From Aphidius gifuensis (Eukaryota > Arthropoda > Insecta > Hymenoptera > Braconidae), in assembly GCF_014905175.1 (NCBI RefSeq), contig NC_057788.1:20616154-20680153 (forward strand): a stretch of 64,000 bases of DNA. Reading direction: 5' to 3'. A program made the position numbers and the translations under genes. Under the pieces are notes generated by a model, which searched no databases, was not told the origin of the DNA, and was given only the letters and a program-made list of their open reading frames with translations. How positions within the stretch are numbered: the stretch's first letter is position 1; the number at the start of each line of letters is the position of its first letter. Positions 22,574-33,261 of this stretch are shown here, piece after piece.

Positions 22574-23993
22574 ATGATAATTATGAACAAAATTATAAAA
22601 TCCAATGAGCACGAAGTTGCAGTTAAAAAATCAACAGTTGGATCAATAAGAAATGTAACAACAGAAGCCACTCGTGATTCAGGTTATGATGATAATTCTG
22701 ATCGATTGGATCAACAACAACAACAACAACAACAAAAACAACATGTTGACAAAGTTCACAGTCAGGCCAAGATGATATCAAAAAAAAGTAAAATACCAGT
22801 TGATAAAAGTCATTCCAAGAAGAGGTTCAAAGCAGGTACATATATTTTAAATGTCTTTAAGATTTTTATTGAATTGTAATTTGATTCAATTATTTTATTT
22901 TTCAGATAACAACAAAAATAACTGTGATGATTCAAGTAATTCTAGACATATACAAATTCCTTCTTTAAATAAAGAAGAAAGTGTAACCATTAGAGATAAA
23001 ATCGTGTTAGATAATTCAATTGATGTTGACAAAAGTAAAAATTCGAAAGATCATTTAATGAGGCTAGGAATAAAGTTAAATAGGATTGCCAATTCATTTA
23101 AAGACAATAATCGAAGTTGTACGAATAAAGTCGTTGAAAATGTTGAACATCAAAAAAACACAAGAATTCGTACTGGATCACTTGTTCCTAAAAAATATAG
23201 CTTTTGTACAGAAGAAGATGATCAACTAAGCTCTACTGCAGACGAAAATGACCTTGATGATAATATTATTGATGTTGATGATGAACTAAGCTTTACTAAA
23301 GATGATGATGATGATGATGATGATGATAATAATAATAATAACCTTAACCAAAATGAAAATCTTGAAAATAAAATTAAAGTAGGTGATGAAATTTCTTTTA
23401 AAGAAAGAGCACGTGTAGTTAAATTGGCATTAGAAAATCCAACTTGGTCATTAAATATGTTGAGAAAACACAGTGGATGTAAATATATTAAAAGCCGACA
23501 TAAACTTGAAGTGTGGAAAAAACAGATAAAACAAGGGGGATCTCCTCGTGAAAAAAATAACTTTGTAAATAACTGGGTTATAAATAAGTGCATTAAGAAC
23601 CAAAAAAAAGGAGAAATAATTACAAATAAAAAAATTCAAACATGGGGACTTGAAGCAAAAAAAATATTTAAACCTATAAAATTTTCAGCAAGTGTTGGCT
23701 GGTTAAAAATGCTCAAAAAAAACCACGTAATTACTGGTAAACCCAATAATCTCAAAATTAATTGTAACTTGCAAAAAAAATCGTTATTATATTCGAGAAT
23801 TTTCGTTCCTCATGAAATAAAAGTTAAAGTTGTTAACCTTGCAAATAAAAATCCACATTGGAGTTTGAAAACGCTGAGAAAACAAAGTGGTTGTAATAAT
23901 CTTGAAAACATCCGTCAACTCTACTATTGGAAACGTTCTGTTAGTGAGTACAATAAGAAAAAGATCACCAGTCTTTCCACTGGAAAAGTTTAA

Positions 23994-24279
23994 TTCTACT
24001 TCAGTACAATATAAATATGATGATGGAGATAAAAATACATATTCAAGTGGAGACAGAGACAAACGAGACCTGTTTAAAAATAATAACAATTATCATAATT
24101 GATGAGTTCATCAATGATAACTTGAATATTATTTTTAATTAAAGTAGATGTTTTTGTAGGACACTCACGATTTTCTTTATCACCATCATTATTATCGTCG
24201 TCATCAAATTCAGTGCTATGCGTGTTTTTGTATGCATTGTTTGTGTCTATAAAAAGTATTCAAAGTTTTGCTGGCAAGT
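23994..24279. other. shared 3' flank of U8 with Asp-run remnant
   Basis: The ancestral tail coding (NTYSSGDRDKRD) continues after the stop. On the minus strand 24240-24140 reads NNAYKNTHSTEFDDDDNNDG followed by DKENRECPT. Confidence 0.5.
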
Positions 24280-24570
24280 AATATTTCGAAAAAAATGCAA
24301 ATACAGCTTCAGGTAGTGTTGGAGATGATTTAGATGATGGTTCTGGTATTGAAAAATCTGGTATTAGTACAAGTATTGTTCAACCAATTAATTAGTCAGG
24401 TATAACTGAAACATCATTAGATAGTCCAAAAACATCAGATACTCCAGATACATCACAATCACCAAAACCAACAGAATCATCATATTGGACAATAACAAGT
24501 TTGTTTGATTTATTTGGAACATCTACAAATACAACAAAAAATTTAGAAGAGTCAAGAACAGTAACTGCAA
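24280..24570 (+). pseudogene. Ser/Thr-rich protein fragment, copy 2
   Basis: Reads ASGSVGDDLDDGSGIEKSG, then ISTSIVQPIN and an in-frame TAG, then TETSLDSPKTSDTPDTSQSP and SLFDLFGTSTNTTKNLEES. It shares order and wording with the longer copy at 28390. The stop codon and loss of the 3' part make it a remnant. Confidence 0.6.
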
Positions 24571-25305
24571 CAAAACAATCGTCTTGAATATTTATTTTAT
24601 TTGTATTCTTTTATATTAATTATTTATTATACTCTTATTAATTATTAACAACACATTCGACTAAAATAAAATTTATAAACTTTTTGAAATTAATAACAAA
24701 TAATATAATGATTAATGAACAATTTAGTTATTAATTTCGATAAAAGTTTGGTGGTTTTGGACATTGACGAATGTTAATAATAAATTTATATAAATCAAAC
24801 AGAGAGAAATCTTCTCTCTGTATCACTCTGTATCAAAGTTGATAATTAAATTTTTTGTTTTTCTTAAAACAATTATTATTGATGATTAAAACAAAGTTAA
24901 AATAAAAATCCTGTGCTGAATATAAAAAAAAAATCATTGGTGTGGTTTTGAGATATATGGATTTTCCAAGTGGCTGTTAATAATTGGATTGATTACAAAT
25001 AATTTATTTAGACGTTTATTCAACACATTTACAAAATTGCCGTTTTTTTTTTCAAAAATTAATTTATCGTTACAATATCTTGTCTCACTGGTTTCAATTA
25101 TATAGCTATATACTTTTTATGAAAAAAATGTAAAAAATTCAATTATATTAAAATGTTAATTATTTATTTATTACAAAAGACCTATTTCATGTGTTAAAAT
25201 AAAAATATGAAAAATAATAATTTAATTTTTTAAATATAATTAAATGTATGATTTTTGTGGTTAAATGAAAATGCGTAATTATAAATCTGTTCATGGTTTA
25301 CATGA
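24571..25305. other. spacer of shared flank repeats
   Basis: Contains the AGTGGCTGTTAATAATTGGA and ACACATTTACAAAA blocks and the approach to the U9 promoter. No gene. Confidence 0.5.
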
Positions 25306-25407
25306 AAACTGTCGCAGTACTCTCTGGCCGGTTTCTCCTTATTAGTTTAGAGTTTCATTTGAATTATTGAAGTATTTGATTTATTAAAAATCTTCCAAGT
25401 ATAAAAC
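25306..25407 (+). promoter_or_regulatory. U9 promoter
   Basis: GC block CTGTCGCAGTACTCTCTGGC at 25309, then CGGTTTCTCCTTATTAG. TATA box TATAAAAC at 25400-25407, 99 bp before the ATG. Confidence 0.65.
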
Positions 25408-25498
25408 AACAATAAAAACATTGTAAACATTGCAAATACAACAATAAAAAACTACATAGATTAAAAAAACAAATTTGAAAAATATATTCATCAGTAAG

Positions 25499-25802
25499 AT
25501 GGAACAATTTGATAAACATCAGCTTGAGACAACTGATCGAAAATTGTTTACTGATTCATTTAATTTTTGTTGGGAACTTTTAAAAAAAAAAGAATATTAT
25601 CTCAGTGAACGCGATACCAACTTATTTTCAAGGTTGTCATTACATTATGGTCAAGACATGTATGATGCCATGATGATAATTATGAACAAGATCATTGAAG
25701 CCAAAAAAGAGTCAAAAGTCAAATCAATAAAAAGTGGTAAAGCAGAAGCCACTCGTAACTTAGGTTATGATGATAATCATAATAAATTGGATCAACAACA
25801 AT

Positions 25803-25846
<44 letters not shown>

Positions 25847-27813
25847 GTTCACAAAGTTCACCGTAAAGACAAGATGATATCAAAAAAAAGAAATATACCA
25901 GTTGATGAAATTCATTCTAAGAAGATGTTTAAAGCAGGTATATTTGAAATGTCTGTAAGATTTTTATTTAATTATAATTTGATTCAATTTATTTTACTTT
26001 TCAGATTACAAAAAAAACAACTGTGATAATGCAAGTAATGCTCAAAATATACAAATTGCTTCTTCAAATGAAAACTTAGTTGAAAAATTATATATGATTG
26101 ATTTGATTGAAAAGGAAAAAAAATTATTTATAGAAGAAAGTATAACCATTAAAGATGAAATGTTACCAGTTACAGATCATTCAATTGATGTTGATAAAAT
26201 AAATAACTCGAAAGATCAATTAACTGGACTAGAAATAAAGTCAAATGGAATATCCAATTTATTTAATTTTTATAAAGATAATAATCAAAGTTGCTCGAAT
26301 GAAGTCATTGAAAATGTTGATTACCAAAAGAACACAAGAATTCGTACTGGATCATCTGCTCCTACAAAATATAATTTTTATACAGAAGAAGATGATAAAC
26401 TAAGCGCCACCACAGACGAAAGTTGCCTTGATGATGATGATGATAGTGCTGATAATGTTGATGATGATTACGATCCTGATCTTTATGTTGATGACGATGA
26501 TAATAGCCTAGAACAAAACGAAAGTCTTGAAGATAAAACTAGAGTAAATGATGAAACTTTCTTGAAAGAAAGAGCAATTGTAGTTGAATTGGCAACAGAA
26601 AATCCAACTTGGTCATTAAATATGCTGAGAGAACACAGTGGTTGTAAAAATATTAAAAACTGCCGTCAAGTTACAAGGTGGAAAAAACAGATTCAACAAG
26701 GAGGACCCGGGAAAAAATTCCGACGATCGTGGAAGACAACGCTTTTGTCCACGTCTCGGGTGATCTTCAAAGATCTTCAGCGATCTGTGGCAATCTGTGG
26801 CGATCTTCAGCGATATGTTAAGGTCTTTTGATCTTCGAATATCGCAGAATGTATTTCAAGATCATCAAAGATCGTGGACGATCAGAAAAAAAATAAAACG
26901 AGGAAAAACAATTAAAACTACTTTAAATAAATATTTTACGAAATTTTAGGAAGAAATAGTGAATTTTTTATGTTTTATCTATAAAGATCGTCACAGATCG
27001 CTGAAGATCTTTAAAGATCGTCACAGATCAGTGAAGACCTTTAAAGATCTTTAAAGATCGTTGACGATCTGTGACGATCTTTGTAGATAAAACATAAAAA
27101 CTCAATATTTCTTTCTAAAATGTCGTAAAATATTTGTTTAAAGTAGTTTTAATTGTTTTTCCTCGTTTTATTTTTTTTCTGATCGTCCACGATCTTTGAT
27201 GATCTTTGAAGATCGCCACAGATTGCCACAGATCGTTGAAGATCTTTGAAGATCACCCGAGACGTGGACAAAAGCGTTGTCTTCCACGATCGTGCATATA
27301 CGATCGTCAACGATCGTCGGAATTTTTTCCCGGGGATCTACTCGTGAAAAAAAAAACTTAGTAAATAACTGGGTTGTAAATAAGTGCATTGAGAACCAAA
27401 AAAAAGGAGAAGTAATTACCAATAAAAAAATTAGAACATGGGGACTCGAAGCAAAAAAAATATTTAAACCTGGAAATTTTTCAGCACTTGATGGCTGGAT
27501 AAGAATTTTTAAAAAAAAACACGAAATAACTGGTAAACCAAATGATCTGAAAATTAATTGTAAATTGCAAAAAAAAGAATCACTTACTTTCTCGAGAATT
27601 TTCGTTCCCCATGAAATAAAAGTTAAAGTTGTTAATCTTGCAAATGAAAATCCACATTGGAGTTTGAAAAGGCTAAGAGAACAAAGTGGTTGCAATAATC
27701 TTGAAAACATCACTCAACTCGACAATTGGAAACAAAATGTTAAAAATTCCAATAAGAAAAGAGCTACTAGTCTTTCCATTGGAAAATTTAATTCTACTTC
27801 AGTAAAATATTGA
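25499..27813 (+). pseudogene. U9: family gene with nonsense codon and inserted element
   Basis: Exon 1 is 25499-25937 and exon 2 starts at 26005 (67-nt intron). A TAA at 25802-25804 lies inside the CAA tract and is one base from CAA, giving a stop at codon 102. Exon 2 is broken at 26706-27334 by an inverted-repeat element inside the linker after HTH1 (QIQQGG). The frame resumes exactly at 27337 with STREKKNLVNNW. Removing the element would leave a 538-codon frame apart from the nonsense codon. HTH1, CENP-B-type HTH (GLEAKKIFKPGNFSALDGWI) and HTH2 (VVNLANENPHWSLKRL) are all present. The Gln tract is the longest in the window. Confidence 0.88.
26706..27334. mobile_element. GATC-rich inverted-repeat element, 629 bp
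   Basis: It begins CCCGGGAAAAAATTCCGACG and ends with the reverse complement. Nearly the whole element folds back on itself, with arms of about 250 bp (26706-26960 and 27080-27334). The arms and centre are packed with GATC-containing words such as GATCTTCAGCGATCTGTGGC. It has no protein. Flanks suggest a 2-bp GA duplication at most. Class unknown. Confidence 0.8.
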
Positions 27814-28380
27814 ATATGATGAAGGTAAAAATACAAGTGCAAGTGGAGACAGGCAAACGAGGACAAATTTAGAGCCTTTGGTGTTAAAATTACTCACTGT
27901 TTATTGTCACTGGCTGGATCAATAATTATCGAGTTGTTTTTGTTTTTTTTTTTATTAATGATCGGTGGTCAATCATTGGATTTCATTACAACAAAAGTAA
28001 CAACACAAGTTACCGAATTCCAAAAATATTTCTATAAATATATGTTTATAAAATTATTATTAATAAATTCATATTATTTCTAAAACAATCATCTTGAATA
28101 TTTCATTTTCATGTATTCTTCTACTTTCATTAATTATTAATAATAATTTATTATATACTCTTATTGATTATTAACATCACATATAACTAGAGCAAAGTAT
28201 ATAAACTGTTTGAAAATAATAAGAATGAATATAATTAACAACTTGAATATTATTTTTAATTGAAGTATGGTTGCGATGGAAACTTACGATTTCTTTGATT
28301 ATCATCATTATTATCGTTGTCGGCAAATTCAGTGCTATGTGTATTTTTGTATGCGTTGTTTGTGTCTTTAAAAATTATTC
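27814..28380. other. shared 3' flank with Asp-run remnant
   Basis: Family flank. On the minus strand 28370-28260 reads NNAYKNTHSTEFADNDNNDD, then NQRNRKFPSQPYFN and a stop. Confidence 0.5.
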
Positions 28381-28404
28381 AAAGTTTTGCTGGCAAGTAA
28401 TACT

Positions 28405-28940
28405 TTGAAAAAAATGCAAATGAACGCTCAGGGTTCAGGTAGTGTTGGAGATGATTCAGATGATGGTTCTGGTATTGAAAAATCTAGTATTCGTACAAGT
28501 ATTGTTCAACCAATTGATTGGTCAGGTGTAACTGAAATATCATCAGATAGTCCAGAGACATCAGATACTCCAGACACAACACAATCACCGAAACCAACAG
28601 AAATCAATCATTATTTTAAACAATACCAAGTATGTTTGATTCATTTGGAACATCTGCAAATACAACAAAAAATTAAGAAGAGTCAACAACAGTAACTACA
28701 ACAACTGATGATCCAAATTTAGATCAAGATGAATTTTCACCAGTATCGATAACAAGCAAATCACAAGAATTAACGTCAACAATATCAAATAATGAAACAG
28801 TATTATTGAATGTAAATAATAATGGAAATCCAATTAAAATAATTAATGATAATAATGAATTACCAGATGCATCATCAGCAGTACAAACTAAAATGAGTTA
28901 TGCATCATATTATATACTTGTTGGATTACTTCTTGTATAA
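28405..28940 (+). pseudogene. Ser/Thr-rich protein, longest copy (copy 3), frameshifted
   Basis: First part: GSGSVGDDSDDGSGIEKSS, TSIVQPIDWSG, VTEISSDSPETSDTPDTTQS. One T is missing near 28674 compared with copy 2. After it the frame reads EESTTVTTTTDDPNLDQDEF, SPVSITSKSQELTST and SSAVQTKMSYAS, ending YYILVGLLLV and TAA at 28940. Acidic Ser-Gly motifs resemble glycosaminoglycan attachment sites, and the last hydrophobic residues resemble a GPI-anchor signal or short membrane segment. That suggests the end of a secreted or cell-surface mucin- or proteoglycan-like protein. No signal peptide or start is seen. Possibly syndecan-like, but that is a guess. Confidence 0.55.
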
Positions 28941-29175
28941 ACAACAGTTATTAAAAAACTGAAAACACAATCAGTTCTGCTATGATCCTTGGAGACAACC
29001 GATGAGGTGAGCGGTAAAGTTTTTTGTTTGTCTGAAAGGACGTAGTCTAGTGGACTTGTTTCACAACTTGTCTTGCTTATAAGCGCTTACAAGGGCTTAC
29101 AACAGCTAACAAAAAAAATTTTAAATCTGTAAATATTAGTAGTATATTTTGAACGTTCCTCAATTTCTACATTTC
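28941..29175. other. non-coding junction
   Basis: Nothing recognised. Short direct repeat of GCTTACAA near 29080-29100. Confidence 0.3.
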
Positions 29176-29177
29176 TA

Positions 29178-29629
29178 TGGGGACTTGAAACGAAAAAAAT
29201 ATTTGAACCAATACAATTTTTAGCACGTGATACCTGGTTAAAAACTTTTAAAAAAAACAACGAAATTACTGGTAAATCAAATAATCTGAAAATTAATTGC
29301 AACATTCAAAAAAAAAATCATTTTTATACTCAAGAGTTTTTGTTCCCCATGAAATAAAATCTAAAGTTGTTAATCTTGCAAATGAAAATCCACATTGGAG
29401 TTTGGACATGTTAAAAGAACAGCGTGGTTATAATATTAATAACATCACTCAACTCCGTTATTGGAAACGAGCTGTTAAAGATTTTAATAAGAAAAAAGCC
29501 ACTAGTTTCTCCACTGGATCAACTGTTCCTAGAAAATTTAATTTTACTTTAGTAAAATATATTGGTGGAGATAAAAATACAAGTTCAAGTAGAAACATAT
29601 GCAGCATATGCAAAAAAGGGCAAATTTGA
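29178..29629 (+). pseudogene. U10: C-terminal family fragment
   Basis: Begins within the CENP-B-type HTH (WGLETKKIFEPIQFLARDTW), shifts frame at the poly-A near 29315, and goes on through HTH2 (MLKEQRGYNINNITQLRYW). It keeps an unusually long tail (STVPRKFNFTLVKYIGGDKN to KKGQI and TGA), which probably shows the ancestral C-terminus of the family. No promoter, exon 1, acidic region or HTH1. Closest to U16. Confidence 0.8.
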
Positions 29630-30122
29630 AAATTTTTGACTCGTTGACAATGATCGTTGATCAATCATTGGACTTTATCAAGACAAAAGTAACAAATTCT
29701 AGTTACTCAATTTTCAGATACTTTTCTAAATAAATGTTTAAGTAATTTTTATTAATAAATTTAAAAATTTTTCTTGAATTTTTAATTTTCATAACAATTA
29801 ATATAAGGACCAACTTGGATATTATTTTTCAATGAAAGAATAGTGGTGTTGGATATTTAAGATTTTCTTTATTATCATTATCGACATCGTCATCGTCGTG
29901 TTTCTAGTATTTAAAAAATTTCGATCAATAATCTCAGCAACAGTAAATCTAGAAAACAAAATTATTATTGAACTTAAAAATGATAGATAATATATCTACG
30001 TATGTAAATACCTCAACTGAATCAAAATATGTTAATTATTTTTTTATTACATTTATGAGATGTGGCATAAATATTAAAAAACAATTTTTTGCAGAAATGT
30101 AAACTTGCTTCATATAAAAAGA
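29630..30122. other. shared 3' flank with minus-strand remnant
   Basis: On the minus strand a candidate acceptor TTTTCTAG at about 29950 precedes a segment reading FTVAEIIDRNF; the Asp-run frame ends ENLKYPTPLFFH and stop near 29835. No + strand gene. Confidence 0.5.
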
Positions 30123-30124
30123 TA

Positions 30125-31383
30125 TCCCTAGCGAAAATGGCGACACCGATCCGACACCAATCCGACAGTCGGTTTGTGCACTGATCTCATACAAAAACGA
30201 CACAAAACCGACACACGACTATAAGAATTTCTAAGTCACAAAAATAAAAAGTAAAAAGCATTTAAAAAATAAAATATTATGTCTAAAAATTTCTAAATAA
30301 TATTCTTATAATTTAAGACACATTAGAATTTTTTTTAAATAATTTTTTTATTGAAAAAACTTCATTCTGTTTATGTATTATAAGCGAGGTTAGCCGTCAG
30401 AATCATCTGTACACGACTGTGAGATTCAGTGAGATTTTACAATTCTCACACAATTCCGACACAATTCCGACACACGACTGTGAGAATTGTAAATCCGACA
30501 CAATTCCGACCAATTCCGACAGACGTACGACAGTATATTTTTATATTTTGTATTTAATATGAAAAAAAGCATTTTATTGATAAAAATTTTTGTTCAATAT
30601 TAAAGTTATAATATTTTAATAATTTTAGACATATTAGTTTTTGAATAAATTTTGAAAAAAATAATTGAAACATGGAAAACAAATACATGGTTTCATTACA
30701 AATTACATTCGAGTTACAAAATACCAAATACGTGGGAAACTGATTAAATGTATTAGTTTTGAAAAAAAAACCAAAAAATGATAATTTTCTAATAGAATAA
30801 TTTTAAAAAAATCTAATATGCCTATAATTATTAAAAGATTATAATTTTATTATTAAACAAAAATTTTTGCAAATCGCAAATTCTCACAGACGATTCCAAT
30901 TATTTTTTTTATCAAAATTTATTCAAAAAAAAAAAAATCTAATATGCCTAAAATTATTAAAATATAATAACTTTAATATTGAACACATTTTTATTAATAA
31001 AATGCTCTTTTTATATTAAATACAAAATAAAAATGAACTGTTTTTCAAGCAGTCGTGTGTCGGAATTGTGTCGGAATTGTGTGAGAATTGTAAAATCTCA
31101 CTGAATCTCACAGTCGTGTACAGATGATTCTGACAGCTAACCTCACTTTTAATACATCAACAGAATTGAGTTTTTTCAATAAAAAAATTATTTAAAAAAA
31201 ATTCTAATGTGTCTCAAATTATAAAAATATTATTTAGAAATTTTTAGACATAATATTTTATTTTTTAAATGCTTCTTACTATTTATTTTTGTGACTTAGA
31301 AATTCTTATAGTCGTGTGTCGGTTTTGTGTCGTTTTTGTATGAGATCAGTGCACAATCCGACTATCGGCATTTTCGCTAGGGA
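30125..31383. mobile_element. 1.26-kb fold-back element with TA flanks
   Basis: The outer ends are TCCCTAGCGAAAATG and its reverse complement, each flanked by TA (30123-30124 and 31384-31385). The whole element is an imperfect palindrome with arms of about 600 bp that meet near 30750. Both arms carry matching tracts such as GACACAAAACCGACACACGA and CAATTCCGACACAATTCCGA (or their complements). No protein is encoded. TA flanks fit Tc1/mariner-like MITEs. It sits just upstream of the U11 promoter. Confidence 0.85.
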
Positions 31384-31489
31384 TAAAAAAATATAAAAAT
31401 ATAAAAAAAAAAAATTCAATTTTTTGAATAATTAAATATTTAATTGTTGTGGTCAAATGAAAATACGTCATTATTATATGCGGGTTTAC

Positions 31490-31590
31490 ATGAAAACTAT
31501 CGCGGTACTCTTTTGCTAGATTCTCCTTGTTTCTCCTTCTGTGTTCCATATGTTCGATTTATTAAAAATCTTTCGAGTATTTAACAAAAA
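31490..31590 (+). promoter_or_regulatory. U11 promoter
   Basis: GC block ACTATCGCGGTACTCTTTTG at 31496, diverged from the CTGTCGCGG consensus. The TATA position reads TATTTAAC near 31578. Confidence 0.5.
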
Positions 31591-31652
31591 TAAAAACACT
31601 GTAAACAGTGCGAATAAAACAATCAAAACTATCTAAAACTACATAGATTAAA

Positions 31653-33261
31653 ATGAAACAAATTAAGAAACATCAGATTGAGAAAACTAATCAACAATTG
31701 TTTACTGACTCATTTAATGTTTGTTGGAAACTTTTGAAAAATAAAGAATATTATCTCTGTGAACGTGAGACCAATATATTTTCAAAGTTGTCATTAAATT
31801 ATGGTCAAGATATGTATGATGCCATGATGATAATAATGAAAAAGATTATAAAATCCAATGAGTACAAAGTTAGAGTTGAAAAATCAAAAGTTGAATCAAT
31901 AAAAATTGTCACAACAGAAGCCACTTGTGATTCAGGTTATGATGATGTTAATGATCAATTGAATCAACTACAACAAAAACAACAACAACAACAAGTTGAC
32001 CAAGTGAACATTGACATCGACAACAGTCAAGACAACATGGTATCAAAAAAAAGAAATATGCCATTTGATAAAATTCATTCCAAGAAGATGTTTAAAGCAG
32101 GTATATTTTAAATGTCTTGAAGATTTTTATTAAATTGTAATTTGATTCAATTTTTTTTATTTTCCAGATAACAAAAAAAATAACTGTGATGATTCAAGTA
32201 CTGCTAAAAATATACGAATTACTTCTTTAAATGAAAACTCAATTGAAAAATTACGTATGATTGATTTTATTGAAAAGGAAGAAAAATTGTTTATAGAAGA
32301 AAGTATAACCATTAAGGATGAACTTTTGCCAGTTACAGATGATTCAATTGATGTTGATGAAATTAATAACTCGAATGATCACTCAATAGGACCAGTAATA
32401 AAGTCAAATGGAATTCCTAATTCTTTTCAAGTTATTTATCGAATTTGCTCGGATAAAGTCATTAAAAATGATGAACATCAAAAAAACACAAGAACTCGTA
32501 CTAGATCACTTGCTTCTAAAAAATGTAGTTTTTGTACAGAAGATGATGATGAACTGAGCTTTACTCAAGATTATGATGATGTTGGTGATGATGATGATAG
32601 CGTTGATGATGATGATAATGATGATAATAATAACCTGAATCAAAATAAAAATCTTGAAGATGAAATTAAAGTATTTGATGAAATTTCTTTTAAAGAAAGA
32701 GCACGTGTAGTTAAATTGGCAGTAGAAAATCCAACTTGGTCATTAAATATGTTGAGAGAACGCAGTGGATGTATAAATATTAGAGACCGCTATCAAGTTA
32801 AAAAGTGGAAAAAACAGATTGAACGAGGAGGAACTCATGGTCAAAAAATGAATCTTGTAAATAACTGGGTTATAAATAAGTGCATTGAGAAGCAAAAAAA
32901 AGGAGAAATAATCACAAACAAAAAAATTAAAAGATGGGGACTTGAAGCCAAAAAAATATTTAAACCTGAAAATTTTTCAGCAGGTTATGGCTGGTTCAAA
33001 ATTTTAAAAATAAACCACGAAATTACTGGTCAACCAAATAATCTAAAAATTAATTGTAAATTGCAAAAAAAAAAATCGCCTTTATTTTACAATTACGTTC
33101 CATATGAAATAAAAGCTAAAGTTGTTAATCTTGCAAATAGAAATCCCCATTGGAGTTTGAACATGTTAAGAGAAAAAAGTGGTTTCAATATTAAAAATTA
33201 TGGTCAACTCTGTCATTGGAAACAAACTATTAGAGATTTTAATAAACAAAAAGGCCACTAG
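31653..33261 (+). CDS. U11: intact HTH/CENP-B-like family protein, 513 aa
   Basis: Exon 1 is 31653-32100 and exon 2 32168-33261, with a 67-nt intron in phase 1. Exon 1 has the conserved N-terminal domain (LFTDSFNVCWKLLKNKEYYL, about 17-36) with the following LSLNYGQDMYDAMMII helix, then a Gln tract and basic KKRNMP. Exon 2: acidic region (180-310) with Asp-rich runs; HTH1 at about 321-371 (ERARVVKLAVENPTWSLNML); CENP-B-type HTH at 377-435 (KKGEIITNKKI, GLEAKKIF, GWFKILKINHEI); HTH2 at 460-508. It ends QKGH with TAG. The start is the first ATG after the promoter and matches all other intact copies. Predicted nuclear DNA-binding protein; function unknown. Confidence 0.85.

Larger units (their letters stand above)
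21580..23993 (+). pseudogene. U8: family gene interrupted by a hAT-like element
   Basis: Exon 1 runs 21580-21761, is broken by an element at 21762-22573 with an 8-bp duplication, and resumes 22582-22835. Exon 2 is 22906-23993 after a 70-nt intron. If element and one duplicate are ignored, the frame is open for 507 codons and phases match, so insertion is the only clear lesion. As it stands, translation stops 5 codons past the break (IISDG stop). Domains: conserved N-terminal region, Gln tract, acidic region with Asp runs, HTH1 (SFKERARVVKLALENPTWSL), CENP-B-type HTH (GLEAKKIFKPIKFSASVGWL) and HTH2, ending SLSTGKV. The acidic part is shorter than usual, lacking the MIDFIEKEE segment. Confidence 0.88.

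Noticed and set aside
22523..24089. Minus-strand open frames rich in Ser, Leu and Phe opposite U8 exon 2, and similar ones opposite other units
   Set aside because: They are antisense to the GAT and AAA-rich coding sequence, have no splice or promoter logic and differ between copies.
25475..25498. Longer N-termini (KNIFISK and similar) before the family ATG
   Set aside because: They begin at TTG, vary between copies, and the ATG before EQ(F/I) is conserved in position with a TATA box at fixed distance.
25785..25860. Direct CAA repeats as a CRISPR-like or satellite array
   Set aside because: It is a simple trinucleotide run in a coding exon, with no spacers; the genome is eukaryotic.
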